A program made the translations under genes and the position numbers. 64,000 nucleotides of DNA from Paragyromitra xinjiangensis (taxonomy: Eukaryota; Ascomycota; Pezizomycetes; Pezizales; Discinaceae): the NCBI GenBank assembly GCA_038503065.1, contig JBCAMK010000012.1:930001-994000 (forward strand), in the 5' to 3' direction. The notes beneath the pieces were generated by a model, which ran no database searches, had not been told where the DNA came from, and saw only the letters and a program-made list of their open reading frames with translations. Below, piece by piece: positions 9,276-19,071 of this stretch; within the stretch, counting starts at the first letter, position 1, and each line of letters opens with the position of its first letter.

Positions 9276-12200
9276 AATTGTCTCTGTCCTGGAGACCAAA
9301 AACCCAAAAACAATTTAAATCGCAAAACGGCGGATTCCTCGGAAACCTCCAACAAAAAGAAGTGTGTCGAACCCACAGTGTTCGTCAGGCCGCGTGGCCA
9401 GGTTTTCCTAGTGTTGAATGGCCGGAAGGTAGTGGCCAATGTTTTGCTAGATTCTGGAAGTAATGTATTTCTCATGTCTCCTTTGTTTGTTGAAAAATGG
9501 TCGGTCCCACAGGTGAAAAGAGACGTCCCGGTTGCAGTGAAGAACTTCGCAGGCGGAGTTGTGGCAGGCGCGGGACAAGCCTTTACTAATAGTATTACCA
9601 TGATTATGGGCAATAATCATACAAGCACGATAGCGTGTGAGATTGGACCTGTCGAGGCTGGGTTAGACATAATAGTGCCAGGGGGTTGGTGGTTGACGGA
9701 TCATCGGTTGAGCAACCCTTACGACCATGCAAACTGGAAGTTCGAATCTCCTGGTTGCTGTGACCAGTGCTCGGTGACGACGGCTCCTCTTAATGAGTTC
9801 GATCATATCGAGTATGACGAATGGCTTGGGCTGGATGAAAATGAAAAGATAATCGGAATGGTAACCGCGGTCGAAGAAGAATTAGAGTTACTCAAGCAGC
9901 TCCCGGCTCCCTACCACCGATTTGTGGATCTTTTTGGTACCCCTCTCCAGCGAAGCCTACCTGAGCACAGGCCATTTGATCATGCGATCGACCTCGAACC
10001 CGGGACAACCGCCCCGTGGGGTCCAATATATAAGCTTTCGGAGAAGGAACTCGAGGTTCTCCGTAAGTACTTGGACAAAATGGTGGCCGAAGGGAAGATC
10101 AGACCCAGCAAGTCACCTGCAGGATCTCCCATATTGTTCGTGCCGAAACCAAACGGAGGCCTACGCTTATGCGTAGACTACCGTGGCTTGAATAAGGTAA
10201 CAGTGAAAAACCGGTACCCCCTGCCACTAATGTCCGAGCTTCGTGATAGGGTGAACGGGGCGAAAGTCTTCACCAAACTGGACCTCAAGGATGGTTTTCA
10301 CCTGATCAGGATTAAAGAAGGAGACGAGTGGAAAACTGCATTCCACACTCGTTATGGCCACTTTGAGTACACCGTTATGCCTTTCGGGTTGGCTAACGCG
10401 CCAGCTTCCTTCCAAGATATGATGCAACAGGTTCTCCGTGAATTCTTGGACCAGGGTGTCGTTGTTTACATTGATGATATCCTCATTTACTCTAGCTCCC
10501 AGGAGGAACATGAGGTCCTGGTAACCAAAGTCTTGCAGCGGTTGCAAGACGAGGGACTAGCCGTAGCCATAAACAAGAGTATCTTTCATACCAAGGAAGT
10601 TGAATTCTTGGGCTACATTATCTCAGACAAAGGTGTGGCCATGTCGTTGGCAAAGGTTGAATCAATCCTATCATGGGAAACCCCGAAGAGCGTTCGCGAT
10701 GTACAAGTTTTTATCGGTTTTGCCAATTTCTACCGACGTTTCATCGAAAACTTCTCGCAAGTTGCCAGTCCCCTGACCTCGCTCACCAAAGGCGACCCCA
10801 AACAATTCCACTGGGGAGATAAACAAGCGATCGCCTTTGAATACCATAAAGTAGCCTTCACGACCGCCCCCATCCTTTGCCATTTTGCACCGGAACGCCA
10901 GACTGTCGTTGAAACCGACGCCTCAGATTATGCCTTGGGCTGCGTCCTCTCCCAAATTATCGATAAAAAGCTACACCCTGTGGCTTTCCACTCCCGAAAA
11001 TTCAATAAAGCCGAATTGAATTATGAAGTACACGACAAGGAGTTACTAGCAATAGTGACCGCCTTTAAGGAATGGCGACATTACCTTGAGGGAAGTAAAC
11101 TTCAGGCCATTGTCTACACTGATCACAAGAATCTTGAGTACTTTATGAAGAAAACCCGAATTCTCAATCGTCGACAGGCCAGATGGGCGGAATATTTGTC
11201 GTCATTCGACTTTAAAATAATTTATCGACTGGGAACGTCAAGAGGAAAGCCCGATGCACTGTCTAGGCGTCCGGAGTATCGCCCTAAGGAGGGGGATACA
11301 ACACAGCCTGTTGAAGCTATGTTCCGCACCGGCCAGCTCGATATGACTGGCCGCGCGAGTAAGTCAATTGTCGTATCCTTAATTCATAGAGACGATGATG
11401 ACCCAGGTGTAAATGATGAAAACGGTAAACGAACGAGCTATTCGGAGCTGGCCTCCAATGGCAACCACCACCACTATAATTCTAATCCTAATACACCTCG
11501 TGAGGAGCTACTCATTTCTACAGCCTCCCTCACCGCGCTTCAGGTTCTAAAATTCGACACGGATTTCCTGGAGCAAGTTAGTTCGCAAGTAGAGTTGGAT
11601 GAAGGATACAAGGAAGTCCTTCAATCGGTAACGCAAGGCAGCACAGACAAGAAATTCCATCATTACACAGTGAAGGATGGACTCCTCTTTTGGAAAAACA
11701 GGTTAACGGTACCAGACAATGAAGAATTAAAAACGTTGATCCTAGAGAACGAACCATACTCGAAAGTCGCTGGGCACTTCGGCATAGACAAAACAATAGA
11801 GCTAGTCCAGAGAAACTTTTACTGGCCCCGAATGACCGCCTGGATAACGGACTATGTCCGTTCATGCGACCCGTGTCAACATAACAAATCAGTTCGTCAC
11901 AAGAAGTATGGTCTCCTGCAGCCGCTGGAGACCCCGTACGCCCCATGGGTGTCGATATCAACCGATTTCATTGTCCAGTTACCTGAGTCCCGAGGATATA
12001 CCCAGATCTGTGTAGTGGTCGACCGGTTCACCAAGATGGCGCATTTCATCCCATTAGAAGAAAGAGCAACGGCAAGTGACGTGGCGAAGGCGTTTGTGGA
12101 TAAAGTATGGAAGTTGCATGGACTGCCGAAGAAGATAGTTTCTGATCGAGATGCAAAATTCACTGGCGAATTCTGGACCTCACTATGCAAACTTTTAGAG

Positions 12201-13031
12201 ATCAAGTCCAGCAAATCATCAGCCTTCCACCCCCAGACTGATGGCCAAACCGAACGAGTCAACCAAGGACTTGAAGCCTACCTAAGAAATTTTGTTAATT
12301 ACGATCAGGACGACTGGTATGACCTTTTACCTTTGGCGGAGTTCGCGTACAACAATGCAGAAGCCTCTGCAACTGGCATCAGTCCTTTCTTTGCAAACCA
12401 CGGATTCCATCCACGAACCACCTTCACAGTAGACAGGGAAGTCAAGAACCCTGCATCCAAACTTTACGCCCACTGGCTTCAAACAGTTAACGATTTCGCA
12501 ACTTCCTCCCTCAAAGCAACTCGAGCAACCATGAACAAATACTTCGATAAAAAGCGACAAGAAGAACCTTCATTCAAGGTCGGCGATCTAGTAATGCTGG
12601 ACGCACGTAACATCAAAACCAAGCGTCCAACTCGGAAACTAGCACCAAAATCCTATGGCCCCTTTCCCATTACCCGTGTCGGAACCAGAGCATGCACCCT
12701 CGATCTTGGGGGACGGTGGAAAATATTTCCCACCTTTCATGTCTCCCTATTAGAACCTTACCGACACAGCATACGGGCCGGACGAAATCAAGACAGACCG
12801 CCGCCAGACGACATTGAAGGACAACTCGAGTATGAGGTGGAATATATAGTCAGAAGCGAAAAACGACCTACTGGAAGTGGCCGCCGCCGTGGCTTTAGGA
12901 TGTTCTACCTTGTCAAATGGGTGGGATATTCGGATGATGAAAACTCTTGGGAACCGGGAGACGAATTGGGGAATGCCGCAGAAGCTGTTGCCGATTTTCA
13001 TAGACTCTACCCCCAACAGCCTAAGCCATAA
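9276..13031 (+). CDS. Gypsy pol: protease, RT, RNase H, integrase, chromodomain
   Basis: The frame is open from 9276 to the TAA at 13031. The first GTG-type start used by gene finders would be 9378, but translation is more likely by fusion to gag. Domains counted from 9378: aspartic protease with LLDSGS near residue 25; reverse transcriptase with YIDD near 364; RNase H beginning TDASDYALG near 512; integrase with an HH-CC finger around 797-835 and the D,D,E residues in STDFIV (about 860), SDRDAKF (about 921) and QTERVNQ (about 957). A chromodomain (YEVEYIVRS...YLVKWVGY...WEP) occupies about 1152-1217 and marks a chromovirus. Between the -1 frame entered from gag and this frame another shift is needed near 9276-9316, an A-rich stretch. 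That may be an inactivating indel. Confidence 0.93.
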   Translation, partial: NCLCPGDQKPKNNLNRKTADSSETSNKKKCVEPTVFVRPRGQVFLVLNGRKVVANVLLDSGSNVFLMSPLFVEKWSVPQVKRDVPVAVKNFAGGVVAGAGQAFTNSITMIMGNNHTSTIACEIGPVEAGLDIIVPGGWWLTDHRLSNPYDHANWKFESPGCCDQCSVTTAPLNEFDHIEYDEWLGLDENEKIIGMVTAVEEELELLKQLPAPYHRFVDLFGTPLQRSLPEHRPFDHAIDLEPGTTAPWGPIYKLSEKELEVLRKYLDKMVAEGKIRPSKSPAGSPILFVPKPNGGLRLCVDYRGLNKVTVKNRYPLPLMSELRDRVNGAKVFTKLDLKDGFHLIRIKEGDEWKTAFHTRYGHFEYTVMPFGLANAPASFQDMMQQVLREFLDQGVVVYIDDILIYSSSQEEHEVLVTKVLQRLQDEGLAVAINKSIFHTKEVEFLGYIISDKGVAMSLAKVESILSWETPKSVRDVQVFIGFANFYRRFIENFSQVASPLTSLTKGDPKQFHWGDKQAIAFEYHKVAFTTAPILCHFAPERQTVVETDASDYALGCVLSQIIDKKLHPVAFHSRKFNKAELNYEVHDKELLAIVTAFKEWRHYLEGSKLQAIVYTDHKNLEYFMKKTRILNRRQARWAEYLSSFDFKIIYRLGTSRGKPDALSRRPEYRPKEGDTTQPVEAMFRTGQLDMTGRASKSIVVSLIHRDDDDPGVNDENGKRTSYSELASNGNHHHYNSNPNTPREELLISTASLTALQVLKFDTDFLEQVSSQVELDEGYKEVLQSVTQGSTDKKFHHYTVKDGLLFWKNRLTVPDNEELKTLILENEPYSKVAGHFGIDKTIELVQRNFYWPRMTAWITDYVRSCDPCQHNKSVRHKKYGLLQPLETPYAPWVSISTDFIVQLPESRGYTQICVVVDRFTKMAHFIPLEERATASDVAKAFVDKVWKLHGLPKKIVSDRDAKFTGEFWTSLCKLLEIKSSKSSAFHPQTDGQTERVNQGLEAYLRNFVNYDQDDWYDLLPLAEFAYNNAEASATGISPFFANHGFHPRTTFTVDREVKNPASKLYAHWLQTVNDFATSSLKATRATMNKYFDKKRQEEPSFKVGDLVMLDARNIKTKRPTRKLAPKSYGPFPITRVGTRACTLDLGGRWKIFPTFHVSLLEPYRHSIRAGRNQDRPPPDDIEGQLEYEVEYIVRSEKRPTGSGRRRGFRMFYLVKWVGYSDDENSWEPGDELGNAAEAVADFHRLYPQQPKP

Positions 13032-13221
13032 GCTGTTTGCAAATTTATTTTCTTTGCGTTTTAGATGTTGTATTTTTCTACTGAACGTCCTTAGATGCGG
13101 GGAAACTTTTACCACTGTGGCCAAGCAAACGCAGTGGATTTTATGTACCCAAGACGCTAAGGGACTCGCTGTATCACAGATTCATTTGTATTTTTTCATA
13201 CTGTTATTCGGGACGACTAAC

Positions 13222-13236
13222 CTAGGAGGGGGATAC
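13222..13236 (+). promoter_or_regulatory. Polypurine tract of Gypsy element
   Basis: Purine-rich CTAGGAGGGGGATAC directly precedes the 3' LTR start (TGTTATACC at 13237), the normal place for the plus-strand primer. Confidence 0.75.
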
Positions 13237-14269
13237 TGTTATACCTATGGCTATAGGCGTGCAGTGGTCTCCCTGTTACCCTACCTACGTAGGGAGTTAC
13301 CCTACCTTCCATTTGGTCACCTTCCCGTCTTCGTTGGACTCCACTGTGGCTGCCTATTGACTTCCCAGCCTATTCCCAGGCAGTTACCCTGCCTTCCCCG
13401 GTTACCCGGCCGTTACCCTGCCTTCGCTTGCGCTGCTGGCAGCGCTGGATCGAGAAGGGGGGACACCCGCAAAATATCCGCGTCCCGGAGACTAAAAGTA
13501 ACCCTTTGGTCGTCAACGGCGCCCTTCCCACGGAACGTGACCCGGAGGGTATGTATGAGAGGTCTTCATAGGGCAACTTGGGGCGCCGAGTCACGTGGGC
13601 TATTCGGATTAGTCTTCAGAGATCTCCTGCCCGCGCTACGGGGCTCCAAACACCAGCTGTCGCAACAAAACGATATCGTGTAACCACCTACTCGATCGGG
13701 CGAACGCAACCGTCGCAACCGTATCATCGCCACGGTGATCCGAAGATTACTGAACGAGGGGTAAGCGTCGGAAGTTGGAGATATCGGCTTCGCCGATAGG
13801 ATGTCGGATAAATGGATAAGCGAGTTAGTTCAATTTGTAATAGTAGATAGTTTAGTCCGTCGACCCAAGCTACAAAGAACACACAGTAGTAAAGAGGACG
13901 GGATATAAATACTCTTGCATTGGACGTCAATTCTGAGTCGATCATCATCGAGGAAGAACGAGCCTTATCAATATTATTTTGTTACCAACATACCTTGTTC
14001 CGTGATAAATTCTCCATCGTATCGAGTTGTTTAGCATAGCTTTGCGCTTCAACACTCGTGTCCTTCCTATTGAGAAAGTTCTTTCAACGGAACAGCCCCG
14101 ACCCTTATCTCGCTTAAACTATCGTTGCCTTTGTGCGGTTCATAAGAAGTTGTCAGGACGTGCGCTTGGGTATTGTGCTACGGATAGTAGCCGGTCGAGT
14201 TACAGAGTCTAGAGAGCTATCTAAAGCTTCGCTTAGAATTCAGTAGTGGTGCGAAGTACCGGTCTTACA
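13237..14269 (+). repeat. 3' LTR of Gypsy element
   Basis: 1,033-bp copy of 5860-6894. The main differences are a small block change near 13733-13745 and an 8-bp-scale insertion near 13980, plus scattered single-base changes. Confidence 0.95.
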
Positions 14270-14518
14270 TCCTGAGTGTGCTGGGGCAGGTGAGGGGTTG
14301 GAGAGTTCTCTTTTCTGACCGATGATGGGGAGGGTGAAGCTGGGGCCAAGGCCTACAAGCTTCACAGGAGATGGGGATGGGGTTCTGGAATGCCTCGGTG
14401 GAGTTTGAGGAGAATCCAGTGTGTTGTGGGGCAATGGGCCCGTGCTTTCTGAAAGCGGGGTAAGGGTGGTGATAAATGAAGCACAAGAGTTAAAGACTTT
14501 TGTGTGTGTGTAATGCCG
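14270..14518 (-). pseudogene. Unknown retroelement-like ORF, 5' part
   Basis: This is the other half of the minus-strand frame at 5438-5859. It begins with an ATG at 14518 and is rich in Thr, Ser and Pro. It enters the 3' LTR of the Gypsy element at 14269. The target duplication TCCTG (5855-5859 and 14270-14274) marks the split. The role is unknown. A short run of T at 14576-14584 just upstream is the poly-A tail of the neighbouring minus-strand LINE, so that LINE may have cut off the real 5' end. Confidence 0.45.
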
Positions 14519-14826
14519 TTGCAACCTAATTTTTGGAGTTTTGCAGGGATTATTTTAGTCGCGAGGACGGTGTTGTTTTTTTTTGAATCGATTTAGATTT
14601 GCTAACTACCTACTAGCTAACAAAAATGGCACAGTATACAAAAATACATGGCCTCATCCACCGCCAACCTCAAAACAACCCCATAAAAACTATAACATAA
14701 TGGAAAATACAAAACATAAATATAACGCACCAACGAACAAACACAAAAATAATAAATCAAACCGAAGAAAATATTTGAAACCACTTCCGGATACAAAGGA
14801 AAAACTTCCCCCACCCAGATAACCAG

Positions 14827-16042
14827 TTACATATAATCAAGCAAGTTTAAATCCGAAACATGGTCATAGTAAGAATTTGAAGAAAGAGTTGCCAAGTTAT
14901 TGTCTCGGATGAAAGCCAACAAGGCAGTGACGTTGGAGTTATGTAGAATGGATTGAGTCCAATTTTGAGAAAAATTGGGCCCTGTTGTTATGTTGAGAGG
15001 ACAATATAATGCCAAATGACGGGAAGATAAAAGGGCGCCCCAATTACACGTTGTGGCGGGGCGGAAAGGGTTCGGATCTGCGTTGGTGAGTTCAGTGCGC
15101 AGGAGAGAAATGGCTCTTGCTTGTGAGCGTCTTAAAAAGCAGGTGGTTTGTGGAGGGTGCAGAGAAACTAATGAGGCACTCTGCAGTTGCCATTCATGTA
15201 GGAGGTGAAGTTTTGGTTGAAGTGTGAGCCATCCTAGAGTGGTGACGGTGTGTTTGCAGAGAGGGGAATTTGCTCCCTTTTTTGCTTGTGTGGCTGCGGT
15301 TTCGTTGCCTGGGATGCCCATGTGAGATGGGGTCCAGATTGCATTGACGTTACATTGTAAATTGTGGAGGGTTTGTATGTGATTGAGTGCGGCTGACAGG
15401 AATTGCCTATTGGAGGTAGGATTGCCTGCTAGGGCTAGAAGTGCGTTTTGATTGTCAACGCAGAGGTAAACCGGGAGGGGTAAGTCGATAAGATTTTTGA
15501 GTAGGTATGAAAGAGCTTCTTGTATGCCATGAATTTCCGTGGCCTCATTTTCACAATGGGGGCCAAGGCAACAAGAATCTGAATAAGAGGAAATGGGAGT
15601 GCCGTTCTGGTACCGGAGAATGTTCCATCCTGCCGAAGTGATGCCGTTTTCTTGTTTGGAACCATCAGAATATAATACCCATGCACCATGCAGGGTTTGG
15701 AGCCAATCGAGGTGAGTAAGAGAGGCAGATTGTTTCGTGCCTGATATGTGAATATTGGTGTTTGCGAGGTAGGGAGAGGTGGGAAGGGTGAGGGTTTCTA
15801 ATGGGGGGCCATTGAGGAATCTTGCTGTGAGGGAACCAATGCGCTGCAGGCCTGTTCCTTGTTTATTGGAGGGGTGTAAGTATGCAAGCAGGGGTTGGTG
15901 TAGAGGATGTTGTGAATTCCTTAAAAGTCGAATTCCATAGTGTTGGGAGTCCATGTCAAGCAAGAGATGAAGTGGTGGTAGGCCTGATTCAGGGAGGAGT
16001 TTGTTGATTGGGGTCCACCGGGGGAGGCCTGTGATTAGGCGA
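14827..16042 (-). pseudogene. LINE RNase H domain and C-terminus
   Basis: Minus frame from the MITE junction to TAG at 14827. It contains an RNase H domain: WVLYSDGSK, NEATEIHGIQEAL, YLCVDNQNALLAL and WTPSHMGIPGNETA carry the expected D, E, D and H/D positions. Fungal Tad-type LINEs carry this domain after the polymerase. The domain itself is intact, but upstream breaks make the gene a pseudogene. Confidence 0.85.
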
Positions 16043-16287
16043 CATCAGCAAGAACAAAAAATGACCTATTTGAAATTAGGATCATGTTCTTACCTCTGTG
16101 ACCTATTTGGCTCCTATTTGGACCTCTGTGGCCTCTGTGGCCTCTGCAGAGGAAAATATCAAAATTTCCTCGGAAACCTCCACAGAGGAATGTTGACCTC
16201 TGCAGAGGCCACAGAGGCCAAATAGGAGCCAAATAGGCCACAGAGGTCAAATAGGCCACAGAGGAATGTCATTTGTTTTTGCTGATG
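16043..16287. mobile_element. 245-bp MITE with CATCAGCAA/TTTGCTGATG ends, TSD GA
   Basis: Ends CATCAGCAAGAA and GTTTTTGCTGATG, with GA duplicated at 16041-16042 and 16288-16289. The interior is a long imperfect palindrome built from CCTCTGTGG / CCACAGAGG and CCTATTTGG / CCAAATAGG words. It sits in the LINE polymerase-RNase H frame, and removal of the element with one GA restores the frame. It shares its terminus, but not its interior, with the larger elements. Confidence 0.92.
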
Positions 16288-16917
16288 GAGCCAATTAATG
16301 ATAGGCGGGATTGAGGAGGTCGAGAATCGATTGACTTCCTGTCCACCAGACTTCGGCTCCGTATAGGGCTCCAGGGAGGGCGATAGAATTTGACAGTTGA
16401 TGAAGGAGATTGGGAGTTGGGCCTTTATTGTGAACCAACTTTCGGATCAGTTCAGTAGTGAAGCGGAGTTGAGATGCTGCTTTGAAGGCGTGTTTGTGAA
16501 AGAGTAGGCGTTGATCAATGATAATGTTTAGGGTCTTGATGTGTGCGGAGGGAGTTATGCTGCTCCCTAGGATATTGATTGGGGTATCCATGCCTGCCTG
16601 TGAAAGCTTGGCTTGGGTTGGAATGATGTGCATGAGTTCGGTTTTTGGTGGGGAGAATTTGATGTTGAGATGAATGGCCCTGCAAAGTTTGGAATTGAAT
16701 CTCTCTTCCAGTCTTTTGATGGCAAAAAGGCGGGTACGCGCATTTTGAAGCATGGTGTCGTCATCAATATAGATGGTTGAAAGTTCTGTGTTTGTTTGTA
16801 GCATGGTTGGGGAATCTAGTGCACTCGCATATATGGTGAAGGCTATGGATGATATTGGGGAGCCTTGGGGGAGGCCTGTTGATAAAATGTTGGTGGGGCC
16901 TATCTCTCCATTGATGC
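16288..16917 (-). pseudogene. LINE reverse transcriptase, catalytic fragment
   Basis: Contains STGLPQGSPISS and STIYIDDDTM, polymerase motifs that correspond to the QG and catalytic xxDD boxes. It continues from 17839-18012 across the nested LINE. A TAA at 16295-16297 interrupts the frame, after which ITGLPRWTP resumes beyond the MITE at 16042. The stop shows that the gene is dead apart from the insertions. Confidence 0.8.
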
Positions 16918-17414
16918 GATGGAAAGCCAAATGGAAGCAGGCAAAGAAAGGCCGCAGCTACTACGGACAACCAGCACTGAAACCAAGTGCCCCGCTGAGG
17001 GGAAACATCCCCAGAAGAACAGCCTCCACCATCACTCAAATGAGAACCGGACATGGATACACCAAATCCTACCTCGCCAGAATCCCTACCAACAACATTG
17101 AAGACACCAAATGCAAATGTGGCTTTGATAACCAAACACCACAACACCTACTGCTAGAGTGTGGCCAGGAACCACTTCCTACCCATCGCAAAGCACTCAA
17201 AGCAGCCCTTAAACCAATGCCACTCACATGGAGAACTGCGATGCACACCAATGCTGGCCTGGCTGCCACCATTGAAACATTCCTCACACCAACCCAAATC
17301 GCTACCAGAAATTGGACCCTGGAACGACAAGAAGACAACAGGTACTCCCACCAAGGAATATACCTCTACAACGACGAAGAGGAAGAGAGCGAAGGAGAAA
17401 GAGAGAACGGCTAG
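16918..17414 (+). pseudogene. LINE C-terminal cysteine region (5'-truncated)
   Basis: The open frame starts at the truncation point and ends TAG at 17414. It shows the pattern GHGYTKSYLARI ... CKCG...TPQHLLLEC, the CxC...H...C motif found at the C-terminus of Tad-like LINE proteins. The tail is acidic and Arg/Glu-rich. Only the last 164 codons survive, so this is a dead 5' truncation. Confidence 0.8.
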
Positions 17415-17838
17415 TAAGAACGGGCTACAGGCCCAAAGCATGCGATTGTGAAGGACGATAGAAAACTGATGAATACCCTGAAAGTGGGGTGAGATGGAAC
17501 ATGACCGTGTGGAGGATTTCTGATTATATAAACTGTTTGAGTATTTCCCTATGATTTTACCCTGTCGATTGATATTCCGTTCGTTTCTACTGTTCGGTAG
17601 AACTTTGAGATAAAAATTGTTATTTCCTCTTTTGTTATTTTCCTTTTGTTATTTTGTTTTGATTTATGTTTCTTCTGTTTTTCGCAAATGGATATCCGAT
17701 GTGGATATCTACTAATTAGTTGGTTCATGTTCGCGGAGGATTTTCCTTTGTTAGTTATTGTGCAGTCATGGGTTTCCTTTCACTGTATGCCATATCCGTT
17801 TTGGATTTATGCAATATGAGCAATAAATAAAAAATAAA
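16918..17838 (+). mobile_element. 5'-truncated plus-strand LINE end
   Basis: Inserted in the minus-strand LINE with the 13-bp duplication TCTCCATTGATGC at 16905-16917 and 17839-17851. It ends in an (AATAAA)n-type tail (about 17820-17838). The 3' region contains GCCATATCCGTTTTGGAT, shared with the tails of the ORF1-only LINEs at 27347-29647 and 29809-32063. It is therefore probably the coding partner family of those elements. From 17415 to 17838 there is only this 3' untranslated region. Confidence 0.88.
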
Positions 17839-18012
17839 TCTCCATTGATGCAGAAGGCGATTGTGCGATTGGAAGTGAAGCTGGTGAGCCATCGAATACA
17901 CCATGTGGGAAAAGTATCGTGCTTTAAAATATCTAAAAATCTGGGATAAGAGACACAGTTGAAAGCACCTTCTATGTTGTTTGCGAGTAAAGTAGGACGT
18001 AACACTTGTCCA
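17839..18012 (-). pseudogene. LINE reverse transcriptase, upstream fragment
   Basis: Encodes the EGAFNCV...WCIRWLTSFTSNRTIAF segment, the region around the first catalytic motif and the following helices of LINE polymerases. It continues in frame into 16917 once the plus-strand LINE insertion and one copy of its 13-bp duplication are removed. It is cut at 18012 by the DNA transposon. Confidence 0.75.
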
Positions 18013-18099
18013 CATCAGCAAAAAAAAAATGTCGCCCAGACGCTTTCTTGTTTTCCAGATGGCCATATTCCGCCTGCAGAGATTTTGGTCTTCCTGACC

Positions 18100-18990
18100 G
18101 CCTGGAACACAGCTGCGAGCTAAGCAAACTTCCTGACGGCCTTCCTCAGGTCGTCATCTTCCAGTGGCTGTATTCATGTCGTGCCTTCCGAACGGTCCCT
18201 TTGTATCTTGGTTGTCTTCAGGACATCTCCGCTGCTGCAGCCTGTCGCAAGGTGGCATTGGTCCTTGGTGCTGGAGATGCTTTCCGACCCTGATGAGCTC
18301 TCGCTGCATGTGTGATTATTTGAAGTACTATTTATTGACGACCTCTAGTAGGTCGTCGCCACGTTCTATGTACAGGTCACCATCCCACTACCCCTTTGGA
18401 TTGACTTCTGTTGTGTGAGCCCTTCATGTTGACCTGCCAGCGACCACCCCTTTGGATCGATTTTTGTTGCGTGAGCCATTCATGTCGACCTCTTGTAGGT
18501 CGTCGCCACGTTCTATGTACAGGTCCACCATCTGACTACCCTTTTGGATTGACTTCTGTTGTGTGAGCCCTTCACATCAACCCGCTATCGACCACCCCTT
18601 TGGATCGATTTTTGTTGCATGAGCCATTCATGTCGACCTCTCTCAGATCGTCGCCACGCCGTCTGACTACCCCTTTGGATTGACTTCTGTTGTGTGAGCC
18701 CTTCAGGTCAACCCGCCAGCGACTACTCCTTTGGATCGATTTTTGCTGCGTGAGCCTTTCATGTCGACCTCTGTCAAGTCGTCGCCACGTTCTCTGTACA
18801 GGTCCACCGTCCGACTAACCCTTTGGATTGACTTCTGTTGTGTGAGCCCTTCACATTGACCAGCCAGCAACTACCCCTTTTGATCGATTTTTGTTGTTGG
18901 CCTTATGTCGACCTCTGGTAGGTCGGTCTTGGATTCCTGCTGTGAATTCCAGCCTCTCTAGTATATGTCCTTGAACGTCTCAAGATCCAC
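18100..18990. repeat. Left subterminal repeats of the large transposon
   Basis: No gene from 18013 to 19071. Units of about 130-150 bp repeat four times. Each has TTTGGATTGACTTCTGTTG, TTTGGATCGATTTTTGTTG and a short palindrome based on CGACCT...AGGTCG. Such arrays are where CACTA-type transposases usually bind. Confidence 0.8.
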
Positions 18991-19071
18991 TCTACTATTT
19001 ACATACCAATAGCCCTCTTCTAGATCTGGCACCAGATGCGCCATCCCTGTAATCGAAGCAACACTCACAAC

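Larger units (their letters stand above)
5860..14269 (+). mobile_element. Complete Gypsy/Ty3 chromovirus-type LTR retrotransposon
   Basis: An 8.4-kb element with 5' LTR 5860-6894, gag, pol with C-terminal chromodomain, a purine tract and 3' LTR 13237-14269. Both LTRs begin TGTTATACC and end GGTCTTACA. The 5-bp duplication TCCTG flanks the element at 5855-5859 and 14270-14274. By eye the two LTRs differ at roughly a dozen single bases plus two small indels in 1,035 bp, so the insertion is fairly recent. The coding region carries one in-frame TAG in gag and a probable indel between gag and pol. This copy may thus be inactive although structurally complete. Confidence 0.95.
14575..18012 (-). mobile_element. 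Minus-strand Tad-like LINE, 3' part, with nested insertions
   Basis: Runs from the break at 18012 (left end of the large DNA transposon) down to its poly-A tail, read as a T-run at 14576-14584. It is interrupted by a 245-bp MITE (16043-16287) and by a plus-strand LINE end (16918-17838). Removing both insertions and one duplication each restores a nearly continuous polymerase-RNase H frame. The 3' untranslated region spans about 14585-14826. Everything upstream of the polymerase domain is missing or lies beyond the transposon at 18013. Confidence 0.85.
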
